NCBI RefSeq assembly: GCF_032854445.1
Contig: NW_027018279.1
Span: 1-47,584 of the forward strand
Direction: 5' to 3'
Length of the DNA: 47,584 bases
Source: Liolophura sinensis
Lineage: Eukaryota; Mollusca; Polyplacophora; Chitonida; Chitonidae
The first letter of the stretch is position 1; the number at the start of each line of letters is the position of its first letter. Below the pieces are notes generated by a model. It was not told the DNA's origin. It ran no database searches and was given only the letters and a program-made list of their open reading frames with translations. This document shows, piece by piece, positions 11,401 through 25,092 of the stretch. The translations under genes and the position numbers were made by a program.

Positions 11401-13072
11401 ATGCTTTTATACTGATTACAATGTTCACCTTGTAACTGATGATGTTTTTATAATGATTAAAATGTTCATCTTGTAACTACATTTGCTATAATAATGATTA
11501 CAATGTTCATCTTGTAACTACATATGCTAATATAATAATTGCAATATTTATTTTGTAACTGAGCATGCTATTATATTGATTACAATGGTGATTTTGTAAC
11601 CGTTGACGCTATTATAATGATTACAATGTTCACTTCGTAACTGATCATGCTATTTTAACTTTTACAATGTTCATCTTGTAACTGGGCATGTTTTTATAAT
11701 GATTACAATGTTCATCTTGTAACTGAAAATGATATTATAATGATTACAATGTTCATGTTGTAACTGAGCATGTTTTTAAAATGATTACAATGTTCATCTT
11801 GTAACTGAACATGCTATTATGTCGATTACAATCTTCATCTTGCAACTGAGCATGTTTTTAAAATGATTACTATGTTCACCTTGTAACTGAACAATCTTTT
11901 ATAATGATTACAATGTTTATTTTGTAAGTCAACGAGCTAATATAATGAATACAATGCTTATGTGTAACTGATGATGTTATTATAATGATTACAATATTCA
12001 TCTTGTAAGTGAATATGGTAATGTAATGATTACAATGTCCATTTTGCAACTGAGCATGCTTGTATACTGATTACAATGTTCACCTTGAGACTGTTTACTT
12101 TTTATAATGATTACAATGTTCATCTTGTAACTTAACATGCAATTACAATGATTACATTGTTCACCTTGTAACTGAGCACATTATTATAATGATTACAATG
12201 TTCATCTTGTAAGTGAATATGCTAAGTTAATGATTACAATATCCATTTTGCAACTGAGCATGCTTTTATACTGATTACAATGTTCACCTTGTAACTGATG
12301 ATATTTTTATAATGATTACAATGTTCAACTTGTAACTACATATGCTATAATAATGACTACAATGTTCATCTTGTAATTAAATATGCTAATATAATGATTG
12401 AAATATTCATTTTGTAACTGAGCATGCTATTATATTAATTACAATGGTGATTTTGTAATTGTTTACGCTATTATAATGATTACAATGTTTACTTTGTAAC
12501 TGAACATGCTATTACAATGATTACAATGTTCATCTTGTAACTGAACATGCTATTATGTCGATTACAATCTTCATCTTGTAACTGAAAATGATATTATAAT
12601 GATTACATTGTTTATCTTGCAACTGAGCATGCTATTATAATGATTACAATGTTCACTTCGTAACTGATCATGCTATTTTAACTATTACAATGTTCATCTT
12701 GTAACTGGGCATGTTTTTATAATGATTACAATGTTCATCTTGTAACTGAGCACGCTATTGTAATGATTACAATGTTCACCTTGTAACTGAGCACATGATT
12801 ATAATGATTACAATGTTCATCTTGTAACTGAATATGCTATTGTAATGATTACAATGTCCATTTTGCAACTGAGCATGCTTGTATACTGATTACAATGTTC
12901 ACCTTGCAACTGATGATGTTTTTATAATGATTGCAATGTTCATCTTGTAACTGAACATGCAATTATAAGGATTACAATGTTCACTTTGTAACTGAACATG
13001 CTATTACAATGATTACAATGTTCATTTTGTAAGTGAACATGCTATTATGTCGATTACAATCTTCATCTTGTA
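8469..13072. repeat. 41-bp minisatellite array, unit 3 (about 112 monomers)
   Basis: Class Y array. Near 8551 it lacks the two adjacent monomers that other class Y arrays have here (the GGGCATACTAGTGTAATAA and TTAAAATATTAATTTTG forms). With a 2-bp loss near 8746 this places the first CCTAGG marker at 8930, 1417 bp from the unit start instead of 1501. A second CCTAGG is at 10567, so a block of about 1.64 kb seems to have been duplicated within the array. Confidence 0.97.
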
Positions 13073-13093
13073 TGTATGTCGCTGTGCAACTGA

Positions 13094-13454
13094 GTGAGTG
13101 AGTGCTTGGGGTTTAACGTCGTACTCAACAATTTTTCAGTCTTATGACGACGAAGGAATCATTAGGGTGCATGCACGTGTAATGTGCCTCCTTGTTGCAG
13201 GACGGATTTTCACCGCTCTTTTATTTAGTGCTGCATCACTGAGACGACTTACCGAAGGCAAGTAAGCCGCCCCGCCCGAGCCATTATGCTGAAACGGGTC
13301 AACCAGTCGTTGCACTATCCCCTTCATGCTGAACGCCAAACGAGGAAGTTACAACTTCCTCTTTTAAAGTCTTAGGTGTGACTCGACCAAGGATTGATCC
13401 TGGATCTACCGGTCCCGAAGCGGACGCTCTACCAACTGTGCTATCCGGGCCGGT
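13094..13454 (-). mobile_element. tRNA-derived SINE, copy C (type 1-like, 361 bp)
   Basis: Full-length minus-strand SINE. A box 13432-13443, degenerate B box 13391-13400, target-site duplications at 13082-13093 and 13455-13466. Mostly type 1 (GCACGTGTAATG, AAGTTACAAC, ATTATGCTG, three GTGA units), but near the tail it reads GTACTCAACAATT as in type 2 rather than GTATCTAAACAATT, so it is a hybrid. Private CAGTCTTATGACG breaks the GTCATATGAC palindrome. A 65-codon incidental ORF (13142-13339, minus) is not a gene. Confidence 0.92.
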
Positions 13455-14349
13455 CTGTGCAACTGACGATCAGATAACATTTATCTGTAAAGACATGTAT
13501 GTCTCTGCGCCATTTACTGTACCTATGTCTTTCACTTCAGGCAAACCTTAGTCCTCCCATACATAACCCAACCTGACAAGGCTCCTACTCAGGCTATTTT
13601 ATTTCCTAGTGAAAGGAAGGCTTTAAGCAAACATGTCTGTACATATAATATTAGTGGAGCGAGTTTTCAGTAATCCACAATTAACATATAACAGACCTAT
13701 CAAAACCCTCACAGAATCCAAACGAAGTCCACCGTAAGCACTCTGGAAAAAACATATTAGGAGCTCAAGTACGTCTATATCGCATTTGTTATTTCATTTC
13801 TAACATGATGAGATCACAGAGCTGTTAAATTTATCTGTCAAAACCGTTAGTTTAAAAAGTTATATTATTGTCCTGAAAGAAAGAGACAAAGTTATTGATC
13901 TCATTAACGTACGTGTATCTGCCGACGAGCATCAGTTACCATTGTCAGCAAGACTAGTCCCGATATAGAAGTACCGTAGAGAAAACCATCAAAGAATTGG
14001 GGTCGAATTTTCTGATCTTATTGCAGTCAGATTAATTTCACAGATATCGTATTCTACACATTTGGCCCATTGCCAGTACGCTGCAAATAGGGGTGCGAAA
14101 CAATGCATGTATTTTTCATTGAGGAATGAAGAAAATGGTTTTAAAAAAGGACAAACTTAAGTTCTCTTAAATATGCATACCTGTAGTTTCCGTTTTGAAA
14201 GGCTAAACAGTCTAACAAAGGGCCATTTGACTTAAGAACATGCCTATTACAATATTACATGTAATTAACATAAATACGATATGATGGCGTTTAGTTAAAC
14301 TAAGGTGAATATACCAGAGTTTGGAAGCGATTTATTCTAAAAATAATTC
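13455..14349. repeat. Macrosatellite spacer, unit 4 (895 bp, class Y)
   Basis: Offsets read C/G/C/C/C (class Y). Private differences include ACATAACCCAACC, CTGTTAAATTT, AAAAAGTTATATTATTG and GTATCTGCC, making it one of the more diverged spacers. No gene or RNA seen. Confidence 0.88.
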
Positions 14350-17300
14350 TTACAATGTTCATCTGGTAACTGAACATGCTATTATAATGATTACATTGCT
14401 CATCTTGTAACTGAGCACGCTATTATACTGATTACAATGTTCATCTTGTAACTGGGCATACTAGTGTAATAATTAAAATATTAATTTTGTAACTGAGCAT
14501 GCTATTATACTGATTACAATGTTGATCTTGTAACTGAACATGCTATTATAATGATTACAATGTTCATGTTGTAACTGAGCATGCTATTATACGAATTACA
14601 ATTTTCATCTTGTAATTGAGCATGCTATTATAATGATTACATTGCTCATCTTGTATTTGAGCATGCTATTTTAACTATTACAATGTTCATCCTGTAACTG
14701 GGCATGTTTTTATAATGATTACAATGTTCACCTTGTAACTGAGCACGCTATTGTAATGATTTCAATGTTCTCCTTGTAACTGAGCACATTATTATAATGA
14801 TTGCAACGTTCATCTTGTAACTGAATATGCTATTGCAATGATTACAATGTCCATTTTGCAACTGAGCATGCTTGTATACTGATTACAATGTTCACCTAGG
14901 AACTGATGATGTTTTTATAATGATAACAACGTTCATCTTGTAACTGAACATGCAATTATAAGGATTACAATGTTCACTTTGAAACTGAACATGCTATTAC
15001 AATGATTACAATGTTCATCTTGTAACTGAACATGCTATTATGTCGATTACAATCTTTATCTTGCAACTGAGCATGATATTATAATGATTACAATGTTCAT
15101 CTTGTAATTGAACGTGCTAATATATTGAATACAATGTTCATTTTGTAACTGATGATGTTATTATAATGATTACAATATTCATCTTGTAAATAAATATGCT
15201 TATGTAATGATTACAATGTCCATTTTGCAACTGAGCATGCTTTTATACTTACAATGTCCACCTTGTAACTGAACATGCTATTATAATGATTAGAATGTTC
15301 ATCTTGTAACTGAGCATGATTTTATAAAGATTACAATTTTCACCTTGTAACTGAACATGCTTTTATAATGATTACAATGTTCATCTTGTAATTGAACGTG
15401 CTAATATAATGAATACAATGTTTACTTTGTAACTGATGATGTTATTATAATGATTACAATATTCATCTTGTAAGTGAATATGCTAATGTAATGATTACAA
15501 TGTTTATCTTGCAACTGAGCATGCTTGTATACTGATTACAATGTTCACCTTGCAACTGATGATGTTTTTATAATGATTACAATGTTCATCTTATAACTGA
15601 ACATGCTATTATGTCGATTACAATCTTCATCTTGCAACTGAGCATGTTTTTAAAATGATTACTATGTTCACCTTGCAACTGATGATGTTTTTATAATGAT
15701 TACTATGTTCACCTTGTAACTGAACGAGCTAATATAATGATTACAATGTGTATCTTGTAAGTGAACGAGCTAATATAATGAATACAATGCTTATGTTGTA
15801 ACTGATGATGTTATTATAATGATTACAATATTGATCTTGTAAGTGAATAGGCTAATGTAATGATTACAATGTCCATTTTGCAACTGAGCATGCTTGTATA
15901 CTGATTACAATGTTCACCTTGTAACTGTTTATGTTTTTATAATGATTACAATGTTCATCTTATAACTGAACATGCAATTATAAGGATTACAATGTTCACT
16001 TTGTAACTGAACATGCTATTACAATGATTACATGGTTCACCTTGTAACTGAGCGCATTATTATAATGATTACAATGTTCATCTTGTAACTGAATATGCTA
16101 TTGTAATGATTACAATGTCCATTTTGCAACTGAGCATGCTTGTATACTGATTACAATGTTCACCTTGCAACTGATGATGTTTTTATAATGATTACAATGT
16201 TCACTTTGTAACTGAACATGCAATTATAAGGATTACAATGTTGACTTTGTAACTGAACATGCTATTACAATGATTACATTGTTCACCTTGTAACTGAGCA
16301 CATTATTATAATGATTACAATGTTCATCTTGTAAGTGAATAAGGTAATGTAATGATTACAATATCCATTTTGCAACTGAGCATGCTTTTATACTTACAAT
16401 GTCCACCTTGTAACTGAACATGCTTTTATAATGATTACAATGTTCATCTTGTAATTGAACGTGCTAATATAATGAATACAATGTTTACTTTGTAACTGAT
16501 GATGTTATTATAATGATTACAATATTTATCTTGTAAGTGAATATGCTAATTTAATGATTACAATGTTTATCTTGCAACTGAGCATGCTTGTATACTGATT
16601 ACAATGTTCACCTTGCAACTGATGATGTTTTTATAATGATTACAATGTTCATCTTATAACTGAACATGCAATTATAATGATTACAATGTTCACTTTGTAA
16701 CTGAACATGCTATTATAATGATTGGAATGTTCCTCCTGTAACTGAGCATGTTTTTATAAAGATTACAATGTTCACCTTGTAACTGAACATGCTTTTATAT
16801 TGATTACAATGTTCATCTTGTAATTGAACGTGCTAATATAATGAATACAATGTTTACTTTGTAACTGATGATGTTTTTATAATGATTACAATATTCATCT
16901 TGTAAGCGAATATGCTAATGTAATGATTACAATGTCCATTTTGCAACTCAGCATGCTTGTATACTGATTACAATGTTCACCTTGTAACTGTTTATGTTTT
17001 TATAATGATTACAATGTTCATCTTATAACTGAACATGCAATTATAAGGATTACAATGTTCACTTTGTAACTGAACATGCTATTACAATGATTACATTGTT
17101 CACCTTGTAACTGAGCGCATTATTATAATGATTACAATGTTCATCTTGTAACTGAATATCCTATTGTAATGATTACAATGTCCATTTTGCAACTGAGGAT
17201 GCTTGTATACTGATTACAATGTTCACCTTGCAACTGATGATGTTTTTATAATGATTACAATGTTCACATTGTAACTGAACATGCAATTATAAGGATTACA

Positions 17301-19118
17301 ATGTTCACTTTGTAACTGAACATGCAATTATAAGGATTACAATGTTCACTTTGTAACTGAACATGCTATTACAATGATTACATTGTTCACCTTGTAACTG
17401 AGCACATTATTATAATGATTACAATGTTCATCTTGTAAGTGAATATGCTAATGTAATGATTACAATATCCATTTTGCAACTGAGCATGCTTGTATACTGA
17501 TTACAATGTTCACCTTGCAACTGATGATGTTTTTATAATGATTACAATGTTCATCTTATAACTGAACATGCTATTATGTCGATTACAATCTTCATCTTGC
17601 AACTGAGCATGTTTTTAAAATGATTACTATGTTCACCTTGTAGCTGAACATGCTTTTATAATGATTACAATGTTTATCTTGTAAGTGAACGAGCTAATAT
17701 AATGAATACAATGTTTACATTGTAACTGACGATGTTATTATAATAATTACAATATTCATCTTGTAAGTGAATATGCTAATGTAATGATTACAATGTCCAT
17801 TTTGCAACTGAGCATGCTTGTATACTGATTACAATGTTCACCTTGTAACTGTTTATGTTTTTATAATGATTACAATGTTCATCTTGTAACTGAACATGCA
17901 ATTATAAGGATTACAATGTTCACTTTGTAACTGAACATGCTATTACAACGATTACATGATTCACCTTGTAACTGAGCGCATTATTATAATGATTACAATG
18001 TTCATCTTGTAACTGAATATGCTATTGTAATGATTACAATGTCCATTTTGCAACTGAGCATGCTTGTATACTGATTACAATGTTCACCTTGCAACTGATG
18101 ATGTTTTTATAATGATTACAATGTTCACTTTGTAACTGAACATGCAATTATAAGGATTACAATGTTCACTTTGTAACTGAACATGCTATTACAATGATTA
18201 CATTGTTCACCTTGTAACTGAGCACATTATTATAATGATTACAATGTTCATCTTGTAAGTGAATGTGCTAATGTAATGATTACAATATCCATTTTGCAAC
18301 TGAGCATGCTTTTATACTGATTACAATGTTCACCTTGTAACTGATGATGTTTTTATAATGATTAAAATGTTCATCTTGTAACTACATATGTTATAATAGT
18401 GATTACAATGTTCATCTTGTAACTACATATGCTAATATAATAATTGCAATATTCATTTTGTAACTGAGCATGCTATTATATTGATTACAATGGTGATTTT
18501 GTAACCGTTGACGCTATTATAATGATTACAATGTTTACTTTGTAACTGAACATGCTATTACAATGATTACAATGTTCATCTTGTAACTGAACATGCTATT
18601 ATGTCGATTACAATCTTCATCTTGTAACTGAAAATGATATTATAATGATTACAATGTTTATCTTGCAACTGAGCATGCTATTATAATGATTACAATGTTC
18701 ACTTCGTAACTGATCATGCTATTTTAACTATTACAATGTTCATCTTGTAACTGGGCATGTTTTTATAATGATTACAATGTTCATCTTGTAACTGAGCACG
18801 CTATTGTAATGATTACAATGTTTACCTTGTAACTGAGCACATGATTATAATAATTACAAGGTTCATCTTGTAACTGAATATGCTATTGTAATGATTACAA
18901 TGTCCATTTTGCAACTGAGCATGCTTGTATACTGATTACAATGTTCACCTTGCAGCTGATGATGTTTTTATAATGATTACAATGTTCATCTTGTAACTGA
19001 ACATGCAATTATAAGGATTACAATGTTCACTTTGTAACTTAACATGCTATTACAATGATTACAATGTTCATTTTGTAACTGAACATGCTATTATGTCGAT
19101 TACAATCTTCATCTTGTA
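14350..19118. repeat. 41-bp minisatellite array, unit 4 (about 116 monomers)
   Basis: Class Y array with one CCTAGG at 14895 (offset 1501). From about 16665 onward it matches unit 8 from about 28823. An extra 41-bp monomer at 17296-17336, a copy of its neighbour, changes the offset from 12,158 to 12,117 bp. A rare monomer with TTGGAATGTTCCTCCTG (16723) is shared with unit 8 (28881). Confidence 0.97.
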
Positions 19119-19139
19119 TGTATGTCGCTGTGCAACTGA

Positions 19140-19505
19140 GTGAGTGAGTGAGTGCTTGGGGTTTAACGTCGTACTCAACAATTTTTCAGTCATATGACGA
19201 CGAAGGAATCATTAGGGTGCATGCACGTTTAATGTGCCTCCTTGTTGCAGGACGGATTTTCACCGCTCTTTTATTTAGTGCTGCATCACTGAGACGACTT
19301 ACCGAAGGCAAGTAAGCCGCCCCGCCCGAGCCATTATACTGAAACGGGTCAACCAGTCGTTGCACTATCCCCCTTCATGCTGAACGCCAAACGAGGAAGT
19401 CACAACTTCCTCTTTTAAAGTCTTAGGTGTGACTCGACCAAGGATTGATCCTGGATCTACCGGTCCCGAAGCGGACGCTCTACCAACTGTGCTATCCGGG
19501 CCGGT
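19140..19505 (-). mobile_element. tRNA-derived SINE, copy D (type 2, 366 bp)
   Basis: Full-length minus-strand SINE. A box 19483-19494, degenerate B box 19442-19451, target-site duplications at 19128-19139 and 19506-19517. Type 2 marks throughout: four GTGA units, GCACGTTTAATG, ATTATACTG, AAGTCACAAC, ATCCCCCTT. Counterpart of copy H at offset 12,117 bp. Confidence 0.92.
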
Positions 19506-20400
19506 CTGTGCAACTGACGATCAGATAACATTTATCTGTAAAGACATGTATGTCTCTGCGCCATTTACTGTACCTATGTCTTTCACTTCAGGCAAACCTT
19601 AGTCCTCCCATACATAACCCCACCTGACAAGGCTCCTACTCAGGCTATTTTATTTCCTAGTGAAAGGAAGGCTTTAAGCATACATGTTTGTATATATAAT
19701 GTTAGTGGAGCGAGTTTTCAGTAATACACAATTAACATATAACAGACCTATCAAAACCCTCACAGAATCCAAACGAAGTCCACCGTAAGCACTCTGGAAA
19801 AAACATATTAGGAGCTCAAGTACGTCTATATCGCATTTTTTATTTCATTTCTAACATGATGAGATCACAGAGCTGTTACATTTATCTGTCAAAACCGTTA
19901 GTTTAATAAGTTACATATTTGTCCTGAAAGAAAGAGACAAAGTTATTGATCTCATTAACGTACGTGTACCTGTCGACGAGCATCAGTTACCATTGTCAGC
20001 AAGACTAGTCCCGATATAGAAGAACCGTAGAGAAAACCATAAAAGAATTGGGGTCGAATTTTCTGATTTTATTGCAGTCAGATTAATTTCACAGATATCG
20101 TATTCTACACATTTGGCCCATTGCCAGAACGCTGAAAATAGGGGTGCGAAACAATGCATGTATTTTTCATTGAGGAATGAAGAAAATGGTTTTAAAAAAG
20201 GACAAACAAAAGTTCTCTTAAATATGCATACCTGTAGTTTCCGTTTTGAAAGGCTAAACAGTCTAACAAAGGGCCATTTGATTTAAGAACATGCCTATTA
20301 AAATATTACATGTAATTAACATAAATACGATATGATGGCGTTCAGTTAAACTAAGGTGAATATACCAGAGTTTGGAAGCGATTTATTCTAAAAATAATTC
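19506..20400. repeat. Macrosatellite spacer, unit 5 (895 bp, class X)
   Basis: Offsets read A/T/A/T/A (full class X) with the CATACATGTTTG head. Marks shared only with unit 9: ACCTGTCGACGAGC (creating a GTCGAC site), GAACGCTGAAAATAG, ACAAACAAAAG and GGCGTTCAGTT. No gene recognised. Confidence 0.88.
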
Positions 20401-21321
20401 TTACAATGTTCATTTGGTAACTGAACATGCTATTATAATGATTACATTGCTCATCTTGTAACTGAGCACGCTATTATACTGATTACAATGTTCATCTTGT
20501 AACTGGGCATACTCGTGTAATATATAAAATATTAATTTTGTAACTGAGCATGCTATTATACTGATTACAATGTTCATCTTGTAACTGAACATGCTATTAT
20601 AATAATTACAATGTTCATGTTGTAACTGAGCATGCTATTATACGAATTACAATTTTCATCTTGTAATTGAGCATGCTATTATGTCAATTACAATCTTCAT
20701 CTTGCAACTGAGCATGATATTATAATGATTACAATGTTCATCTTGTAATTGAACGTGCTAATATAATGAAAACAATGTTCACCTTGGAACTGAACATGCT
20801 ATTATGTCGATTACAGTCTTCATCTTGTAACTGAAAATGATATTTTAATGATTACTATGTTTATCTTGCAACTGAGCATGCTATTATAATGATTACAATG
20901 TTCACTTCGTAACTGATCATGCTATTTTAACTATTACATTGTTCATCTTGTAACTGGGCATGTTTTTATAATGATTACAATGTTCATCTTGTAACTGAGC
21001 ACGCTATTGTAATGATTACAATGTTCACCTTGTAACTGAGCACATGATTATAATGATTACAATGTTCATCTTGTAACTGAATATGCTATTGTAATGATTA
21101 CAATGTCCATTTTGCAACTGAGCATGCTTGTATACTGATTACAATGTTCACCTTGCAACTGATGATGTTTTTATAATGATTACAATGTTCATCTTGTAAC
21201 TGAACATGCAATTATAAGGATTACAATGTTCACTTTGTAACTTAACATGCTATTACAATGATTACAATGCTCATTTTGTAACTGAACATGCTATTATGTC
21301 GATTACAATCTTCATCTTGTA
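20401..21321. repeat. 41-bp minisatellite array, unit 5 (about 22 monomers)
   Basis: Short class X array without CCTAGG. The first monomer has CATTTGGTAAC rather than CATCTGGTAAC, shared with unit 9. A 60-codon minus-strand ORF (20410-20592) lies wholly in the array. Because 41 is not a multiple of 3 the frame shifts every monomer, so it is chance. It differs from unit 9 at 20654 (T here, C at 32771). Confidence 0.97.
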
Positions 21322-21342
21322 TGTATGTCGCTGTGCAACTGA

Positions 21343-21704
21343 GTGAGTGAGTGCTTGGGGTTTAACGTCGTATCTAAACAATTTTTCAGTCATATGACGA
21401 CGAAGGAATCATTAGGGTGCATGCACGTGTAATGTGCCTCCTTGTTGCAGGACGGATTTTCACCGCTCTTTTATTTAGTGCTGCATCACTGAGACGACTT
21501 ACCGAAGGCAAGTAAGCCGCCCCGCCCGAGCCATTATGCTGAAACGGGTCAACCAGTCGTTGCACTATACCCTTTATGCTGAACGCCAAACGAGGAAGTT
21601 ACAACTTCCTCTTTTAAAGTCTTAGGTGTGACTCGACCAAGGATTGATCCTGGATCTACCGGTCCCGAAGCGGACGCTCTACCAACTGTGCTATCCGGGC
21701 CGGT
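21343..21704 (-). mobile_element. tRNA-derived SINE, copy E (type 1, 362 bp)
   Basis: Full-length minus-strand SINE. A box 21682-21693, degenerate B box 21641-21650, target-site duplications at 21331-21342 and 21705-21716. Type 1 marks. Private CCCTTTATGCTG (others CCCTTCATGCTG) is shared with copy I, its partner in the 12,117-bp duplication. Confidence 0.92.
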
Positions 21705-22598
21705 CTGTGCAACTGACGATCAGATAACATTTATCTGTAAAGACATGTATGTCTCTGCGCCATTTACTGTACCTATGTCTTTCACTTCAGGCAAACCTTA
21801 GTCCTCCCATACATAACCCCACCTGACAAGGCTCCTACTCAGGCTATTTTATTTCCTAGTGAAAGGAAGGCTTTAAGCAAACATGTTTGTACATATAATA
21901 TTAGTGGAGCGAGTTTTCAGTAATCCACAATTAACATATAACAGACCTATCAAAACCCTCACAGAATCCAAACGAAGTCCACCGTAAGCACTCTGGAAAA
22001 AACATATTAGGAGCTCAAGTACGTCTATATCGCATTTGTTATTTCATTTCTAACATGATGAGATCACAGAGCTGTTACATTTATCTGTCAAAACCGTTAG
22101 TTTAAAAAGTTATTTATTTGTCCTGAAAGAAAGAGACAAAGTTATTGATCTCATTAACGTACGTTACCTGCCGACGAGCATCAGTTACCATTGTCAGCAA
22201 GACTAGTCCCGATATAGAAGAACCGTAGAGAAAACCATCAAAGAATTGGGGTCGAATTTTCTGATCTTATTGCAGTCAGATTAATTTCACAGATATCGTA
22301 TTCTACACATTTGGCCCATTGCCAGTACGCTGCAAATAGGGGTGCGAAACAATGCATGTATTTTTCATTGAGGAATGAAGAAAATGGTTTTAAAAAAGGA
22401 CAAACTTAAGTTCTCTTAAATATGCATACCTGTAGTTTCCGTTTTGAAAGGCTCAACAGTCTAACACAGGGCCATTTGACTTAAGAACAGGCCTATTACA
22501 ATATTACATGTAATTAACATAAATACGATATGATGGCGTTTAGTTAAACTAAGGTGAATATACCAGAGTTTGGAAGCGATTTATTCTAAAAGTAATTC
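21705..22598. repeat. Macrosatellite spacer, unit 6 (894 bp, class Y)
   Basis: Class Y bases at all five diagnostic sites. One base is missing near 22164 (ACGTACGTTACC for ACGTACGTGTACC), shared only with unit 10, as are AAAAAGTTATTTATTTG and CTAAAAGTAATTC. Private: ACACAGGGCC and GAACAGGCC. No gene seen. Confidence 0.88.
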
Positions 22599-24705
22599 TT
22601 ACAATGTTCATCTGGTAACTGAACATGCTATTATAATGATTACATTGCTCATCTTGTAACTGAGCACGCTATTATACTGATTACAATGTTCATCTTGTAA
22701 CTGGGCATACTAGTGTAATAATTAAAATATTAATTTTGTAACTGAGCATGCTATTATACTGATTACAATGTTGATCTTGTAACTGAACATGCTATTATAA
22801 TGATTACAATGTTCATGTTGTAACTGAGCATGCTATTATACGAATTACAATTTTCATCTTGTAATTGAGCATGCTATTATAATGATTACATTGCTCATCT
22901 TGTATTTGAGCATGCTATTTTAACTATTACAATGTTCATCTTGTAACTGGGCATGTTTTTATAATGATTACAATGTTCACCTTGTAACTGAGCACGCTAT
23001 TGTAATGATTTCAATGTTCTCCTTGTAACTGAGCACATTATTATAATGATTGCAATGTTCATCTTGTAACTGAATATGCTATTGCAATGATTACAATGTC
23101 CATTTTGCAACTGAGCATGCTTGTATACTGATTACAATGTTCACCTAGGAACTGATGATGTTTTTATAATGATAACAACGTTCATCTTGTAACTGAACAT
23201 GCAATTATAAGGATTACAATGTTCACTTTGTAACTGAACATGCTATTACAATGATTACAATGTTCATCTTGTAACTGAACATGCTATTATGTCGATTACA
23301 ATCTTTATCTTGCAACTGAGCATGATATTATAATGATTACAATGTTCATCTTGTAATTGAACGTGCTAATATATTGAATACAATGTTCATTTTGTAACTG
23401 ATGATGTTATTATAATGATTACAATATTCATCTTGTAACTAAATATGCTTATGTAATGATTACAATGTCCATTTTGCAACTGAGCATGCTTTTATACTTA
23501 CAATGTCCACCTTGTAACTGAACATGCTATTATAATGATTAGAATGTTCATCTTGTAACTGAGCATGATTTTATAAAGATTACAATGTTCACCTTGTAAC
23601 TGAACATGCTTTTATAATGATTACAATGTTCATCTTGTAATTGAACGTGCTAATATAATGAATACAATGTTTACTTTGTAACTGATGATGTTATTATAAT
23701 GATTACAATATTCATCTTGTAAGTGAATATGGTAATGTAATGATTACAATGTTTATCTTGCAACTGAGCATGCTTGTATACTGATTACAATGTTCACCTT
23801 GCAACTGATGATGTTTTTATAATGATTACAATGTTCATCTTATAACTGAACATGCAATTATAAGGATTACAATGTTCACTTTGTAACTGAACATGCTATT
23901 ACAATGATTACATGGTTCACCTTGTAACTGAGCGCATTATTATAATGATTACAATGTTCATCTTGTAACTGAATATGCTATTGTAATGATTACAATGTCC
24001 ATTTTGCAACTGAGCATGCTTGTATACTGATTACAATGTTCACCTTGCAACTGATGATGTTTTTATAATGATTACAATGTTCACTTTGTAACTGAACATG
24101 CAATTATAAGGATTACAATGTTGACTTTGTAACTGAACATGCTATTACAATGATTACATTGTTCACCTTGTAACTGAGCACATTATTATAATGATTACAA
24201 TGTTCATCTTGTAAGTGAATAAGGTAATGTAATGATTACAATATCCATTTTGCAACTGAGCATGCTTTTATACTGATTACAATGTTCACCTTGTAACTGA
24301 TGATGTTTTTATAATGATTAAAATGTTCATCTTGTAACTACATTTGCTATAATAATGATTACAATGTTCATCTTGTAACTACATATGCTAATATAATAAT
24401 TGCAATATTTATTTTGTAACTGAGCATGCTATTATATTGATTACAATGGTGATTTTGTAACCGTTGACGCTATTATAATGATTACAATGTTCACTTCGTA
24501 ACTGATCATGCTATTTTAACTTTTACAATGTTCATCTTGTAACTGGGCATGTTTTTATAATGATTACAATGTTCATCTTGTAACTGAGCACGCTATTGTA
24601 ATGATTACAATGTTCACCTTGTAACTGAGCACATGATTATAATGATTACAATGTTCATCTTGTAACTGAATATGCTATTATGTCGATTACAATCTTCATC
24701 TTGTA
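22599..24705. repeat. 41-bp minisatellite array, unit 6 (about 51 monomers)
   Basis: Class Y array with CCTAGG at 23144 (offset 1500). It matches unit 10 at +12,117 until about 23855, then diverges at a monomer-internal point. Near 24671-24690 a GAATATGCTATT monomer runs straight into the terminal ATGTCGATTAC monomer, so roughly one six-monomer block normally found before the SINE is missing, in phase. Confidence 0.97.
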
Positions 24706-24726
24706 TGTATGTCGCTGTGCAACTGA

Positions 24727-25092
24727 GTGAGTGAGTGAGTGCTTGGGGTTTAACGTCGTACTCAACAATTTTTCAGTCATATGACGACGAAGGAATCATT
24801 AGGGTGCATGCACGTTTAATGTGCCTCCTTGTTGCAGGACGGATTTTCACCGCTCTTTTATTTAGTGCTGCATCACTGAGACGACTTACCGAAGGCAAGT
24901 AAGCCGCCCCGCCCGAGCCATTATACTGAAACGGGTCAACCAGTCGTTGCACTATACCCCTTCATGCTGAACGCCAAACGAGGAAGTCACAACTTCCTCT
25001 TTTAAAGTCTTAGGTGTGACTCGACCAAGGATTGATCCTGGATCTACCGGTCCCGAAGCGGACGCTCTACCAACTGTGCTATCCGGGCCGGT
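24727..25092 (-). mobile_element. tRNA-derived SINE, copy F (type 2, 366 bp)
   Basis: Full-length minus-strand SINE. A box 25070-25081, degenerate B box 25029-25038, target-site duplications at 24715-24726 and 25093-25104. Type 2 marks except ACTATACCCCTTC, which differs from the ACTATCCCCCTTC of copies B, D and H. Confidence 0.92.

Larger units (their letters stand above)
16665..23855 (+). repeat. Segmental duplication, copy 1 (12,117-bp offset)
   Basis: Right part of unit 4, all of unit 5 and the left part of unit 6. It pairs with 28823-35972. Offset is 12,158 bp left of, and 12,117 bp right of, the extra monomer at 17296-17336. The left boundary is approximate; the right boundary is where unit 6 reads CATGCAATT and unit 10 reads CATGCTATT. 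Confidence 0.85.

Noticed and set aside
20410-20592. 60-codon minus-strand ORF, repeated at 32527-32709.
   Set aside because: It is inside the 41-bp array, where the frame changes every monomer. The second copy exists only because of the 12,117-bp duplication.
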